Below, piece by piece: positions 35,355 through 44,336 of a stretch of DNA of 64,000 bases (the first letter of the stretch is position 1; the number at the start of each line of letters is the position of its first letter). The DNA is taken from NCBI GenBank assembly GCA_036725605.1, contig DAIMDW010000021.1:1-64000 (forward strand), given 5' to 3'. This DNA comes from CALBTQ01 sp036725605. GTDB taxonomy: Bacteria; Lernaellota; Lernaellaia; Lernaellales; Lernaellaceae. The notes below the pieces were generated by a model. That model ran no database searches, had not been told where the DNA came from, and worked only from the letters and a program-made list of their open reading frames with translations. The position numbers and the translations under genes are program-made.

Positions 35355-35738
35355 ATGGGACTTATTGTGCATATCGCAGAAAAAAAGAACTGGGAGAAGG
35401 CAAAAAAGCAAGGCATCTATGCCGTGGAATCGCTTAAAAGCGACGGTTTCATTCATTGTTCGACGATCGGGCAGGTAATGGATACTGCCAATCTTTTTTT
35501 TCCCGGCCGACAAGACCTGATCCTGTTATGCATAGACGAAAGCAAAACAAGTTCGCAGGTGAAGTACGAACCGCCCACCGGCGAAGTACCGAACAATCCT
35601 TCCGTCGAAGCGATGTTCCCTCATCTTTACGGGCCGCTCAATCTCGACGCGGTGGTCAACGTCTTTGATTTTCCGCCTGACCCGGATGGAACCTTCCAAT
35701 TACCGGGCGAGGTGGCAAAGATCGAAGCCGGGCTGTAA
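35355..35738 (+). CDS. DUF952 protein
   Basis: 127 aa, ATG 35355 after GAAAGGCGG. The blocks IVHIAEKKNWEKAKKQGIY, GFIHCSTIGQV, ANLFFPGRQDLILLCID, YEPPTGEVPNNPSVEAMFPH-type and LYGPLNLDAVV match DUF952, a small cytosolic family related to glutathione S-transferase-like or ADP-ribose-linked folds, without confirmed activity. It stands alone between two divergent regions. Confidence 0.88.
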   Translation: MGLIVHIAEKKNWEKAKKQGIYAVESLKSDGFIHCSTIGQVMDTANLFFPGRQDLILLCIDESKTSSQVKYEPPTGEVPNNPSVEAMFPHLYGPLNLDAVVNVFDFPPDPDGTFQLPGEVAKIEAGL

Positions 35739-36138
35739 CACGAGAGACCATATGGCGCATCGTAATCCTTTGCAATGTTTTTAGCGTGTTCGGCTTTTTG
35801 CTGTTTCAATATTCGTGCGACGTCGCGGAAGATCTCTTCCGCCCGCGTTTCCAGATAGGCTTTTGCCATTAAAAATGCATCATCGGGCACAATGCTTTTA
35901 GCAACAAAGGAAAGATTAGGATAATTGGCGAAAACCAGTTCGGCAAGCGCGGCTTTTTCATCCCTGCCCCGAGTTCGACAAGCAGCCGGTCGATCCGGCG
36001 GCGCCCGCATTTGCCCTCCGAGCTTATCGGACACAACCGGGCACTAATCTTTCGGCTATTATTTTCTTTTATAAAAACAAGGTGTTGCCTGTCAACGTCC
36101 AACCGGGATCCCAATGAATATTCAAGCGTAGGATTCAT
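35627..36138 (-). pseudogene. Frameshifted unknown gene
   Basis: ATG 36138 opens MNPTLEYSLGSRLDVDRQHL and reads to about LLVELGAG near 35975. The neighbouring frame then continues naturally as EKAALAELVFANYPNLSFVA and KAYLETRAEEIFRDVARILK. Joining the two frames needs one extra base near 35975. The frame then runs into the DUF952 gene on the other strand. A sequencing error is possible. No family recognised. Confidence 0.4.
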
Positions 36139-36191
36139 AACGCCCTTGACATGGGATTCGGGCTCGTTGTAAAGTTTTTGCGCTCGGGCCA

Positions 36192-36345
36192 CCGTCAAGG
36201 TGCGAAAGAGGGAAGCCGGTGAAAGACCGGCGCGGTCCCGCCACTGTGACGAGGGATGCCTGGCTCCACGATGCCACTGTCGCGCTGCAAGCGCGATGGG
36301 AAGGCGGAGCAAGGCGCTTGACCTCCAAGCCAGGAAACCTGCCCG
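36192..36345 (+). promoter_or_regulatory. Cobalamin (B12) riboswitch aptamer
   Basis: It contains the conserved blocks AAGGTGCGAAAGAGGGAAGC with GGTGAAAGACCGGC, the GCCACTGTGACGAGGGATGCC segment in shortened form (CCACTGTGACG), a variable arm, and the B12 box AGCCAGGAAACCTGCC at 36328-36343. The variable peripheral stem (CGCGCTGCAAGCGCG) is present. It lies upstream of the BtuB/BtuFCD gene set, which confirms its identity. Confidence 0.97.
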
Positions 36346-36404
36346 AAAGTATAACCGGACGCTCTTCGAGGCAAAGAGATCGGTCGGAATTGCTATCGGC
36401 CTTT

Positions 36405-36442
36405 CCCCGCACCTTTGTTTGAAGGGTGTGGGGATTGTTTTT
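36405..36442 (+). terminator. Riboswitch expression-platform terminator
   Basis: CCCCGCACC pairs with GGTGTGGGG and the stem is extended by CTT/AAGG pairs; ATTGTTTTT follows. It is placed about 60 bases after the B12 box. Confidence 0.75.
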
Positions 36443-36455
36443 CCCCACCCCTGAG

Positions 36456-36488
36456 ACCTCCTCGAAGGCGTCCCCAACCCGAGGAGGT
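36456..36488 (+). promoter_or_regulatory. Hairpin sequestering the ribosome-binding site
   Basis: ACCTCCTCG (36456-36464) is complementary to CGAGGAGGT (36480-36488), which contains the Shine-Dalgarno sequence five bases before ATG 36493. It can block translation independently of the upstream terminator. Confidence 0.7.
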
Positions 36489-36492
36489 TGCG

Positions 36493-38091
36493 ATGGTCAA
36501 AAGAGTCTTTTCCGGTTTCATGGTTATCCCGCTCTTGTTCATTTTTTTGTGCGTACGGGCTCCCATTGCATCAGCCGGTTCCTACACCGAAACGGGAATC
36601 GACAAAGATGACGCTGCCATAATAGGCTGGGCGACGGGGTATCAGGACTACTACCGGTCGGATGGTGGGACGGCCTATGCCGATCCGACGCGCGCTTTGG
36701 GCGTGGCGGAAGGAGTGTCTACCCTCGTTGTCAGCCTCGGAGACGTATCGCCGGCCGACGACAGCGCAACGCCGGGCGAAATCACCCTGACCTTCGATGA
36801 AACGATCGGCAACGGCGACGGATACGATATCGCCGTTTTCGAAAACGGTTTCGGCTCTTACCCCGATTCGGTTTTTCTCGAGCTGGCCTATGTGGAGGTT
36901 TCCACCGACGGTGAGACTTTCGCCCGTTTTCCCTCTATTTCCACAATTCCATACAACTCCGGCGGTTTCAATTATTTCGACGTATCGGACTGTTACAACC
37001 TGGCGGGAAAGCAACTGGCCGGAGTCGGCAGCCCCTTTGATCTGGAAGAACTGGCCGGCGAACCGGAAGTGCTATCCGGCGAAGTCGATCTGCAGAACAT
37101 CAATTACGTGAAGATTGTCGATATTCCCGGGTACGGCACGCAGGAAGGCGCGACCACCGGCTATCTCGACTCATTGGGCAATCCCATCCACGACAACTGG
37201 CCCACAGGCGGATCCGGCGGCTTCGACCTGGATGCGGTCGGATATCTGCACGTCGGAAGCTCGTCGGGGCTTTGGGACGATTACGACGTCACCTATTGGG
37301 CCGGCACCGGCGCAAACGAGGCCGTGCTCGTCGTGGACTGGGGTTCGGTCACCATGATGTGGGGATACCGTTGGGACGGCAGCGCCACCGGGCAGGATAT
37401 GATGGCCGCAATCGATGAAGCAAGCGAGCGCTTTTACGCCGAATACCTTTACGGCGGCGCGGCGGTTTACGGCATCGGCTGGGACGCCGACGGAGACGGA
37501 TTTTCCAAAACCGACGCCGATGATTATTACGAGGAAGGCTGGTCAAGCGGATACTGGTCCTATTGGCTTAGCACCGACGGCCGGACGTGGTCCTATTCGA
37601 GCGTCGGTTTTGCGGGACGCACCCTTAGCAACGGTTGTTGGGACGGTTGGAGCTGGCCGACTTCGGCGCCGAACAACATCCCCAATGCGGTAAAATTGTC
37701 GGAGTTTAAAGCCGTGCCGGGAATGCAAAGCGTCTCCCTTTATTGGTCGACTTCCCTGGAAACCGAAAACGCCGGGTGGAATATCTACCGAACCATGGAT
37801 GGTGACAGCGCATGGTTGAAAATCAACGATCGCCCGATCGAACCTTACGTTTACGACTACGAATACGTCGACGACGGTCTGAAAAAAGACGTTGCCTACT
37901 GTTATACCCTTGAAAGCGTTGCAATGGACGGTTCGGTGCAGAGCTTTGGTCCGGAATGTGCCACGCCCTTCGGCCCGGGAAGCGGCGGCGAAGAGGATTC
38001 CGGCATTCCCGACGGAATCGACGATAACACGGACAACGCAAGCGATTCCCTGGATCACGCCGAAGACCGTTCCCTTGTTTGCGGAAGTTAA
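36493..38091 (+). CDS. Secreted multidomain protein of the B12 operon
   Basis: 532 aa. Signal peptide with cleavage after ASA (about residue 28). Domain 1 (about 28-260) has GWATGYQDYYRSDGGTAYAD, ITLTFDETIGNGDGYDIAVF and VKIVDIPGYGTQEG, and is shared with the next gene. Domain 2 (about 265-390) has YWAGTGANEAVLVVDW and WGYRWDGSATGQDMMAAID. Domain 3 is fibronectin-like (SVSLYWSTSLETENAGWNIY). The C-terminus is acidic. It is first in the riboswitch operon and secreted, so it probably captures cobalamin or assists BtuB. This role is inferred, comparable to BtuH-type proteins of Bacteroidetes. Confidence 0.75.
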   Translation: MVKRVFSGFMVIPLLFIFLCVRAPIASAGSYTETGIDKDDAAIIGWATGYQDYYRSDGGTAYADPTRALGVAEGVSTLVVSLGDVSPADDSATPGEITLTFDETIGNGDGYDIAVFENGFGSYPDSVFLELAYVEVSTDGETFARFPSISTIPYNSGGFNYFDVSDCYNLAGKQLAGVGSPFDLEELAGEPEVLSGEVDLQNINYVKIVDIPGYGTQEGATTGYLDSLGNPIHDNWPTGGSGGFDLDAVGYLHVGSSSGLWDDYDVTYWAGTGANEAVLVVDWGSVTMMWGYRWDGSATGQDMMAAIDEASERFYAEYLYGGAAVYGIGWDADGDGFSKTDADDYYEEGWSSGYWSYWLSTDGRTWSYSSVGFAGRTLSNGCWDGWSWPTSAPNNIPNAVKLSEFKAVPGMQSVSLYWSTSLETENAGWNIYRTMDGDSAWLKINDRPIEPYVYDYEYVDDGLKKDVAYCYTLESVAMDGSVQSFGPECATPFGPGSGGEEDSGIPDGIDDNTDNASDSLDHAEDRSLVCGS

Positions 38092-38101
38092 GGAGAAAGC
38101 C

Positions 38102-39067
38102 ATGAAATTGAATATAACCTTTTTGTCGATCGTTATTGCCGCTGTTTTCGCCCTTACCGGGTTTGCGTCCTTGGCTGCGGCGGGATCTTACAACGAAGCG
38201 GGAATTCCCTGGGACGACGCCTCCATTCTGGGTTGGGCGACGGGATACGAAAACTACGTACGCTCCGACGGCGGGACCAGCTATGCCGATCCCAACGAGG
38301 CGTTGGGTTCCGCGGGAACGAGCGTCTATAACGTGGTGAGCCTCGGCGACGTTACTCCGGCCGACGACACCGTTGCGCCGGGTGAAATCACCCTCACCTT
38401 CGACGAACCCATCGGCGACGGCACCGGATGGGACATCGTCGTATTCGAAAATCCCTTCGGTAATTCCTATCCCGATGCCGTTTTCGCGGAACTGGCTTAC
38501 GTCGAGGTATCCACCGACGGCGCCACCTTCGTCCGTTTTCCGTCGATTTCCACAATCCCCTATACGCCCGGCGGCTTCGCATTCCTCGACGTTTCGGACT
38601 GCTACAACCTTGCCGGCAAACAACTGGTAGGCGTGGGCAGCCCCTTCGATCTGTCGGAGCTTTCCGGCACAACGGAAGTGCAATCCGGCGACGTGGATCT
38701 GAACAACATCAATTACGTGAAGATCGTCGATATTCCCGGCTACGGAACCCAAAGCGGCGCCACCACCGGATACGTCGACTCCCTGGGCAATCCGATTCAC
38801 GACAACTGGCCGACAACCGGCTCCGGCGGTTTCGACCTCGACGCCGTGGGATATCTCCATGTGGGCAGCCCCGGCGACGACGATGATGACGACGATAACG
38901 ACGACGATGATGATGACGACGATGATGACGATGATGACGATGATGACGATGATGACGATGATGACGATAACGACAGCAGCGATGACGATGACGACGATAA
39001 CGACGACAGCGGCGATAACACCGGCGGCGACGATGACGATGATGACGACGACGGATGCGGCTGCTGA
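38102..39067 (+). CDS. Secreted paralog with long Asp run and CGC terminus
   Basis: 321 aa, ATG 38102 after AAGGAG. Signal peptide to about residue 27 (AAAG). The single domain repeats the first domain of the preceding protein closely (GWATGYENYVRSDGGTSYAD, LGNPIHDNWPTTGSGGFDLD). The last 75 residues are almost entirely Asp/Asn written with mixed GAT/GAC codons, then Gly-Cys-Gly-Cys at the end. This is probably a surface-displayed B12-binding or accessory domain on a flexible anionic tether. The terminal Cys residues could be an anchoring signal. Confidence 0.72.
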   Translation: MKLNITFLSIVIAAVFALTGFASLAAAGSYNEAGIPWDDASILGWATGYENYVRSDGGTSYADPNEALGSAGTSVYNVVSLGDVTPADDTVAPGEITLTFDEPIGDGTGWDIVVFENPFGNSYPDAVFAELAYVEVSTDGATFVRFPSISTIPYTPGGFAFLDVSDCYNLAGKQLVGVGSPFDLSELSGTTEVQSGDVDLNNINYVKIVDIPGYGTQSGATTGYVDSLGNPIHDNWPTTGSGGFDLDAVGYLHVGSPGDDDDDDDNDDDDDDDDDDDDDDDDDDDDDDDNDSSDDDDDDNDDSGDNTGGDDDDDDDDGCGC

Positions 39068-39094
39068 TTTTTTACATAGAAAAGGAGAATTAAA

Positions 39095-39427
39095 ATGTAC
39101 AAAAAAATCGCATTGATCATTTCCGACGAGGGAACCAGGCGCGACTTTCTTTTTCATCAATTTCGCAGAGCGGGCATGCAGCCGGTCTCATTTTTCAATC
39201 AGTGCGCTTATATGATCGACGCCGAAAGCCGTGATCCCGGCGTTCTGGTTATCGACCTTGCCGCGCCTTTCGAAAAAAAGCTCCGGACGGCGCAATGGAT
39301 TCTGGACCAATTTCCAAGGATGAAAGTAATCACCATCGGCAATCGGCAGTTCCCGGGATCGGAAAAGCTGTTCGAACATATGCCCAATCACATCACCTGC
39401 GATGGATTGGTACAGTTGAAATGCTGA
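39095..39427 (+). CDS. Receiver-like (REC) single-domain protein in the B12 operon
   Basis: 110 aa, ATG 39095 after AGGAG. The fold order ALIISDEGTRRDFLF, GVLVIDLAAPF and MKVITIGNRQ resembles a response-regulator receiver, with Asp in VIDLA at the phosphorylation position and Asp/Glu near the start. The conserved Lys region is not evident. It is cytoplasmic, with no signal peptide, which is odd among secreted and membrane proteins. It might sense or relay a signal on B12 status. Function is inferred. Confidence 0.55.
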   Translation: MYKKIALIISDEGTRRDFLFHQFRRAGMQPVSFFNQCAYMIDAESRDPGVLVIDLAAPFEKKLRTAQWILDQFPRMKVITIGNRQFPGSEKLFEHMPNHITCDGLVQLKC

Positions 39428-39463
39428 AGTGACGATAACCGATCAGTAAACCGGAGAATCAAA

Positions 39464-40660
39464 ATGAAGACAGTGATCAATCACGAAAGCGATTGCCGCC
39501 TTTTCGGGCTTGCCCTGATTCTATTGCTGGCGTCGATGGTTTTTTGTTCTTTTGGCTGCGGCGATCTGGAGGAGCAACATGAAGACGTTCCGGATATCCA
39601 GGTCGACGATGATGACGACGACGATGACACCGGCGACGGATGGGATTATCCCTACTACCTGGTCATCGGAGGCGGGCTTTCCGAAACCCTTTCCCTGCTT
39701 ACCATAAACGGTCCGGACAGTTTCTCTTTGGCCAACGACGTTCAGGTAACGTCGAGTTCCATCAATCAGACCGTGGTCTACGAAAAAGAGCTTTACGCGG
39801 TCTGCTCTTTGTCCCATTCCGTGATGGTTTACGACGTCCACGATCTTTCCATCTCCCGCCAGGTTTCCGTGGGCATCGGCAACAATCCGATGATGCTGGC
39901 GTTTCACGAAGACAAAAAGGCGTTCATCGCCAATTTCCTTTCCAACGACGTCACCTATTACGACCTGGCCGACGATGACGGCGACGCCCTTTACACCATC
40001 GCAATGCCCTCGGGCGACGAGCTTCCCACGGACGGCGACGGTGAAACCTGGGCGCGGCCCGGCGGGTTGATCATGGCGGCGGGCAAAGCTTACGCCGCGC
40101 TGTCCAACCTGGACGGCGCTTATGTGGCGGGCGGTCCGGGGCTCGTGGCCGTGATCGATCCGGAATCCAAATCCGTCGACTCCATTATCGAAATGGAAGG
40201 CAGGGATACCGTCGGCGTATACGCCCGGGACGATGATTTGGTTTACGTGATTTCCGCCGGGGATTACGAGGTGGGCGAAGGATTCGTCGGCAACGGCAAA
40301 GTCGAGTTGATCGACACGCAAACCGACGAAATCGTCGGCAGCGTGGAGACCGGCGGCGCGCCTTTCGAAATGGTGATCAACTCCGACAACGTCGCCTACC
40401 TCGGAAACGGAGCCGAAGGCGTGGTGCTTTCCTTTGACGCCGAAACCCATGAGATGCTCGACCCGATAGACATCCGGGATCCCGACGATACCCTCGGCCT
40501 TTCCTATGCCTCGGCGCTGGTCGTGGACGGCAACGGTTATCTATATGCCGCGGAGTTCAACCACGACCGTCTTTTCGTGATCGACACAATGAATCAAAAC
40601 AAAATCGTGGCGACCTTTACAGTCAACGACGGGCCCGACACCCTTTCCTTTATTCGGTGA
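39464..40660 (+). CDS. BtuG-like beta-propeller lipoprotein
   Basis: 398 aa. Lipobox SFGC at about residue 32, then an acidic Asp-run linker. The mature part has YncE-like blades: VVYEKELYAVCSLSHSVMVY, NNPMMLAFHEDKKAFIANF, PGLVAVIDPESKSVDSIIEM and GYLYAAEFNHDRLFVIDTM. A seven-bladed lipoprotein encoded directly before BtuB in a B12-riboswitch operon corresponds to BtuG of Bacteroidetes, which binds B12 very tightly on the cell surface and caps BtuB. Homology is inferred from fold and context. Confidence 0.75.
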   Translation: MKTVINHESDCRLFGLALILLLASMVFCSFGCGDLEEQHEDVPDIQVDDDDDDDDTGDGWDYPYYLVIGGGLSETLSLLTINGPDSFSLANDVQVTSSSINQTVVYEKELYAVCSLSHSVMVYDVHDLSISRQVSVGIGNNPMMLAFHEDKKAFIANFLSNDVTYYDLADDDGDALYTIAMPSGDELPTDGDGETWARPGGLIMAAGKAYAALSNLDGAYVAGGPGLVAVIDPESKSVDSIIEMEGRDTVGVYARDDDLVYVISAGDYEVGEGFVGNGKVELIDTQTDEIVGSVETGGAPFEMVINSDNVAYLGNGAEGVVLSFDAETHEMLDPIDIRDPDDTLGLSYASALVVDGNGYLYAAEFNHDRLFVIDTMNQNKIVATFTVNDGPDTLSFIR

Positions 40661-40663
40661 ACC

Positions 40664-42613
40664 ATGATCTGCCGCCCTTGCATCCTATGTCTGCTTGTTC
40701 TTCTCGCCGCAGCTTTGCCCGCTTTTCTTTCATCGGCGCTCGCCCAGGACGAAGCCGCCGAAAACGTGGAATACGCCCGGGCCTTCGAAGACGATGAAAT
40801 CGTCGTCAGCGCCCGGCGGATCAACGAGTCGGTGGACGATCCGCCCGTGTTCGTGGACATTATCGAAATGGATCAATTCTCGGGCAGGTTCGTGACCACC
40901 GAGGAAGCGATTTCACAGGCGGCCGGAGTGAACGTTCGAAGCTTCGGCGGTCTGGGCAAGCTTTCCACGATCTCGATCCGGGGTTCGAGCGCCAACCAGG
41001 TCGTGGTTCTGGTGGACGGCGTGCGCATCAATCCGGCGGTGGGCGGCGGCGTCGATTTATCGACGATCCCGCCGGAACATATCGAACGGATCGAAGTGAT
41101 ACGCGGCGGGGATTCGGCCTTTTACGGAGAAGGCGCCGTGGGCGGCGTCGTCAATATCGTGACCAAAAAATGCGCGGGAGAAGACACAAACACCATCGCG
41201 GTTACCTACGGTTCCTTTAACACGGGCCGTGTGGCGGCGACCCGTTCCCAGGGCTTTGAAAAAACCTCGTACTTCGTTTCAGGTACCTATCTGCATTCCG
41301 ACGGCAACTTTCCCTTTATCAACAACAACGGCACCGAGTACAACAAAAAGGACGATTACGACGACATCAGGGAAAACAACGAAACCGATTCCGGCGGGCT
41401 TTTGGTCAAGGTCGACCGCAATTTCGGCGCTCATTTGAATCTTGCAGGGCAGAACGAATTTTTCATTTCCGATATCGGCGTACCGGGAATGGTGACTTTC
41501 CCCTCTCCCCACGTCAACCAGCGGGACATGCGAAACACTTCGACCTTCTCCTTTGCCGTAACGGATCTTATTACCCGGGGACTTAACTTCAACACCCGCC
41601 TTTCCCATCGTTTCGCCTCAACCGATTACGACGATCGCCAAGGCGAGCAGACCGGCGTGCCGCTTGAAACCTACCAGGAAGAATATGCGCCGGAGGCCGA
41701 ACAATCGATCCAATATATTTGGGGAACCCACCAGATTTGGACCCTTTCGGGAATTTATGGGCTTAATTTTCTGAAAGACGAAGAGTTCGACGATCCGCAG
41801 CGAACCACCTGGGCCGCCGCTTTGCGTGACCAGATTTTCTTGTTTAACGAAATTCTCACCATCGTTCCCGCAGTCAGGTACGACGACGTATCCGACATGG
41901 GAAACCAGTGGAGCCCCAAGTTCGGCCTTTCGATCAAGCCCCTTGACTGGCTGGTACTAAAGGGCAATGCGGGTCGTTCCTTTCGCGCGCCCAATTTCAA
42001 CGAGATGTATTACAATCATGGATTCGTCGAGGGCAATCCCGATCTTAAGCCGGAGCGAGCCACGAACGTTGACGCCGGCCTTCAGATTCCCACGCCATGG
42101 TTTTTTGTCGAAGGCGCATACTTTCGCAGCGACGTGGAGGATCTGATCGAGTATGTTCTCATTTCCGGATTTCGATATAAGCCCTATAACATTGGGCAGG
42201 CGCGACTGGAAGGGATGGAAAGCCTGTTAAAGCTTTATCCAGTGCGCTACTTCACCCTGACCGGCTCCTACACCCTGACCTATGCCATCGACACGACGGA
42301 TTATCCCAATCGCACCGACCGGCAGATCCCCGGCCGCCCGAGGCACAAAGGCTTCGGCAGGCTGGAAGGGCATCTTTCCAGTTTTCATCCCTTCGTCGAA
42401 TACCACTACATCGGCGGAAACTTTATCACCCAGGCCAACACCAAGCTGCTGCCCGAAAGGCAAATCGTAAACGCCGGATTGGTCGTCGAACCTGGTGAGG
42501 GATTCAAAACGGGATTCGAAGTGAAGAACGTTGCCGACGAACAGGCCGTGGACGTACGCGGTTTTCCTTTGCCGGGCAGATCCTTTTTCGTCAACTTTGA
42601 GGCTAACTTTTAA
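40664..42613 (+). CDS. btuB: TonB-dependent cobalamin receptor
   Basis: 649 aa, three bases after the propeller gene stop. Signal peptide to LAQD (about residue 28). TonB box DDEIVVSA near residue 45, plug domain with NVRSFGGLGKLSTISIRGSS and VVVLVDGVRIN, then GGDSAFYGEGAVGGVVNI. The C-terminal 22-strand barrel ends in a Phe (FFVNFEANF). Position in the riboswitch operon with BtuFCD supports the B12 substrate. It imports cobalamin across the outer membrane. Confidence 0.93.
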   Translation: MICRPCILCLLVLLAAALPAFLSSALAQDEAAENVEYARAFEDDEIVVSARRINESVDDPPVFVDIIEMDQFSGRFVTTEEAISQAAGVNVRSFGGLGKLSTISIRGSSANQVVVLVDGVRINPAVGGGVDLSTIPPEHIERIEVIRGGDSAFYGEGAVGGVVNIVTKKCAGEDTNTIAVTYGSFNTGRVAATRSQGFEKTSYFVSGTYLHSDGNFPFINNNGTEYNKKDDYDDIRENNETDSGGLLVKVDRNFGAHLNLAGQNEFFISDIGVPGMVTFPSPHVNQRDMRNTSTFSFAVTDLITRGLNFNTRLSHRFASTDYDDRQGEQTGVPLETYQEEYAPEAEQSIQYIWGTHQIWTLSGIYGLNFLKDEEFDDPQRTTWAAALRDQIFLFNEILTIVPAVRYDDVSDMGNQWSPKFGLSIKPLDWLVLKGNAGRSFRAPNFNEMYYNHGFVEGNPDLKPERATNVDAGLQIPTPWFFVEGAYFRSDVEDLIEYVLISGFRYKPYNIGQARLEGMESLLKLYPVRYFTLTGSYTLTYAIDTTDYPNRTDRQIPGRPRHKGFGRLEGHLSSFHPFVEYHYIGGNFITQANTKLLPERQIVNAGLVVEPGEGFKTGFEVKNVADEQAVDVRGFPLPGRSFFVNFEANF

Positions 42614-42624
42614 AGACTTTTACC

Positions 42625-43551
42625 ATGAATCGACCAACAAACAACCGCGCCTTCCGAATCGCAATCCCAATCCTCGTTCTTGCCTTTTTATGGCTATTCG
42701 CCGCCTGCGCTTGCGAAAAACGGCAGGAAGCGCTCCCCGTCGAAAAGGATCGATTGCGGATCGTATCCACCTTGCCGAGTCTGACGGAAATCTGCTTCGC
42801 GTTGGGGCTCGGCGATTCTTTGGTCGGCGTGTCCGATTTCTGCAACTATCCGCCCGAGGCCAAATCCATCCCCCGAATCGGCGGCGTGGTCAACCCCGAC
42901 TTCGAACGGGTCACGGCGCTTCGCCCGGACTTTATCCTCATGCAGGAGTCGGATAAAACACTTCTGAAAAAGTATCGCGAGCTTGGTTTCGATATTTTAA
43001 TCGTCAAAAACCGGACCGTCGAAGACGTGCTGGTTTCCATCGTCACCATCGGCAATAAAACCGGCAAGGATAAGCAGGCCCGGGAACTGGTGGAAAAAAT
43101 GGGGCGGGAGCTAAACGAGATCCGGGCAAAGGCCGCCGATCGAAAGCCGGTCCGAACCCTGCTTGTAATCGGGCACGAACCCGGCTCGCTCCGTGAAATC
43201 TACGTCGCCGGATCCGGTTCCTTTCATAACGAACTTCTTCGGATTGCCGGCGGCGTCAACTGCTTTTCCGATTCCGTGATCCCCTATCCGAAAATATCAA
43301 AGGAGGAAATCCTCAAACAATCGCCGCAGGCCATTATCGTTTTATCCGCCGACGCCGGCATGAAAACCCAGGCAAAGCAAAGCGAACAGCGGCTTTGGAA
43401 AGAATTGGATTACATCGAGGCCGTCAAAAAAAATGCCGTAACTCTGCTTAACGGCAATTATCTGTTTATCCCCGGCCCCCGGATGCCGCAAATCGCAAAA
43501 GAAATCCAGCAACTGTTGTTTTCGGACAAGGGCGACAGCGATGCGCAATGA
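42625..43551 (+). CDS. btuF: Cobalamin-binding protein of the ABC importer
   Basis: 308 aa. Signal ending in a lipobox (FAAC), so probably tethered in the periplasm. Class III fold starting RIVSTLPSLTEICFALGLGD, then VSDFCNYPPEAKSIPRIGG and VNPDFERVTALRPDFILMQE; BtuF members share this SPSLTE-like beginning. The stop overlaps the BtuD gene start by 11 bases. It delivers cobalamin to BtuCD. Confidence 0.9.
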   Translation: MNRPTNNRAFRIAIPILVLAFLWLFAACACEKRQEALPVEKDRLRIVSTLPSLTEICFALGLGDSLVGVSDFCNYPPEAKSIPRIGGVVNPDFERVTALRPDFILMQESDKTLLKKYRELGFDILIVKNRTVEDVLVSIVTIGNKTGKDKQARELVEKMGRELNEIRAKAADRKPVRTLLVIGHEPGSLREIYVAGSGSFHNELLRIAGGVNCFSDSVIPYPKISKEEILKQSPQAIIVLSADAGMKTQAKQSEQRLWKELDYIEAVKKNAVTLLNGNYLFIPGPRMPQIAKEIQQLLFSDKGDSDAQ

Positions 43552-44335
43552 AGCGGTGACGCTAAAAGATCTTCGCTTCGGTTACGGCAAGCGCGAAATC
43601 ATCAAGGGGATCAGCCTCTCGATCGGCAAAGGCGAGTTTGTCGGCATCATCGGCCCAAACGGATCGGGAAAATCGACGCTGATCAAAATGATGACCGGCT
43701 TTGTGAATCCCGATCACGGAGAAGTGCTTCTTTGCGATAAGCCTTTGCATAAAATCGGTCGAAGGAAGGCCGCGCGCCTCGCCGCCGCCGTTCCCCAGGA
43801 AATGGTTTTCCATTTTCCGTACAAGGTGGGCGAATTCGTCAAGATGGGGCGGCACCCCTACCAGGGATTGACCGAAACGGAAAACGAGACCGATCGCCGC
43901 ATCGTCAAAGACGCGATGAAGGCCACCAACACCCTTTCGTTGAAGGGTCGATCGGTTGCGCAATTGTCCGGCGGGGAGAAACAAAGGGTGGTTCTGGCTT
44001 CCGCTTTGGCCCAGGATACGCAACTCCTTTTTCTCGATGAGCCGACTTCCTCCCTGGATATTCATTATCAAATCGAAATTTACGAAATCCTCAAAAAGAT
44101 GAACGAAGAAAAAGGGCTGACCATTGCCGCCGTCACCCACGATCTGAATCTTGGTTCGTTGTATTGCGACCGCCTGGTTTTGCTGGTGGGCGGAAAGATC
44201 GTCGCCGATGGCCCGCCGGACCGAATCGTCAATCCGGCGACCATCCGAGAACATTTCAACGTGGAGGTCGAAGGCGGAATCCGGGCAATCACGAAGGCCC
44301 CCTACGTCGTTGCGACGGGCAGAAAGAAACTATGA
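43541..44335 (+). CDS. btuD: Cobalamin ABC importer ATPase
   Basis: 264 aa. Walker A GPNGSGKST near residue 36, Q-loop AVPQEMVFHFPYKVGEF, signature LSGGEKQRVVLA, Walker B LLFLDEPTSSLD and H-loop VTHD. Belongs to the BtuD/FhuC/FecE group. ATG 43541 overlaps the BtuF stop and its own stop is one base from the BtuC start, which gives strong translational coupling. Confidence 0.93.
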   Translation: MRNEAVTLKDLRFGYGKREIIKGISLSIGKGEFVGIIGPNGSGKSTLIKMMTGFVNPDHGEVLLCDKPLHKIGRRKAARLAAAVPQEMVFHFPYKVGEFVKMGRHPYQGLTETENETDRRIVKDAMKATNTLSLKGRSVAQLSGGEKQRVVLASALAQDTQLLFLDEPTSSLDIHYQIEIYEILKKMNEEKGLTIAAVTHDLNLGSLYCDRLVLLVGGKIVADGPPDRIVNPATIREHFNVEVEGGIRAITKAPYVVATGRKKL

Positions 44336-44336
44336 G

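Noticed and set aside
36140..36477. Minus-strand open frame across the riboswitch
   Set aside because: The aptamer is unambiguous on the plus strand and no ribosome site supports the frame.
38870..39060. Tandem-repeat-like DNA that could suggest a repeat array
   Set aside because: There are no spacers or fixed unit length. It is coding sequence for Asp/Asn with mixed codons, not a CRISPR or satellite.
37823..39160. Minus-strand open frame rich in Val and Ile
   Set aside because: It is the antisense reading of Asp-run codons (GAT/GAC read as ATC/GTC) of two secreted proteins.
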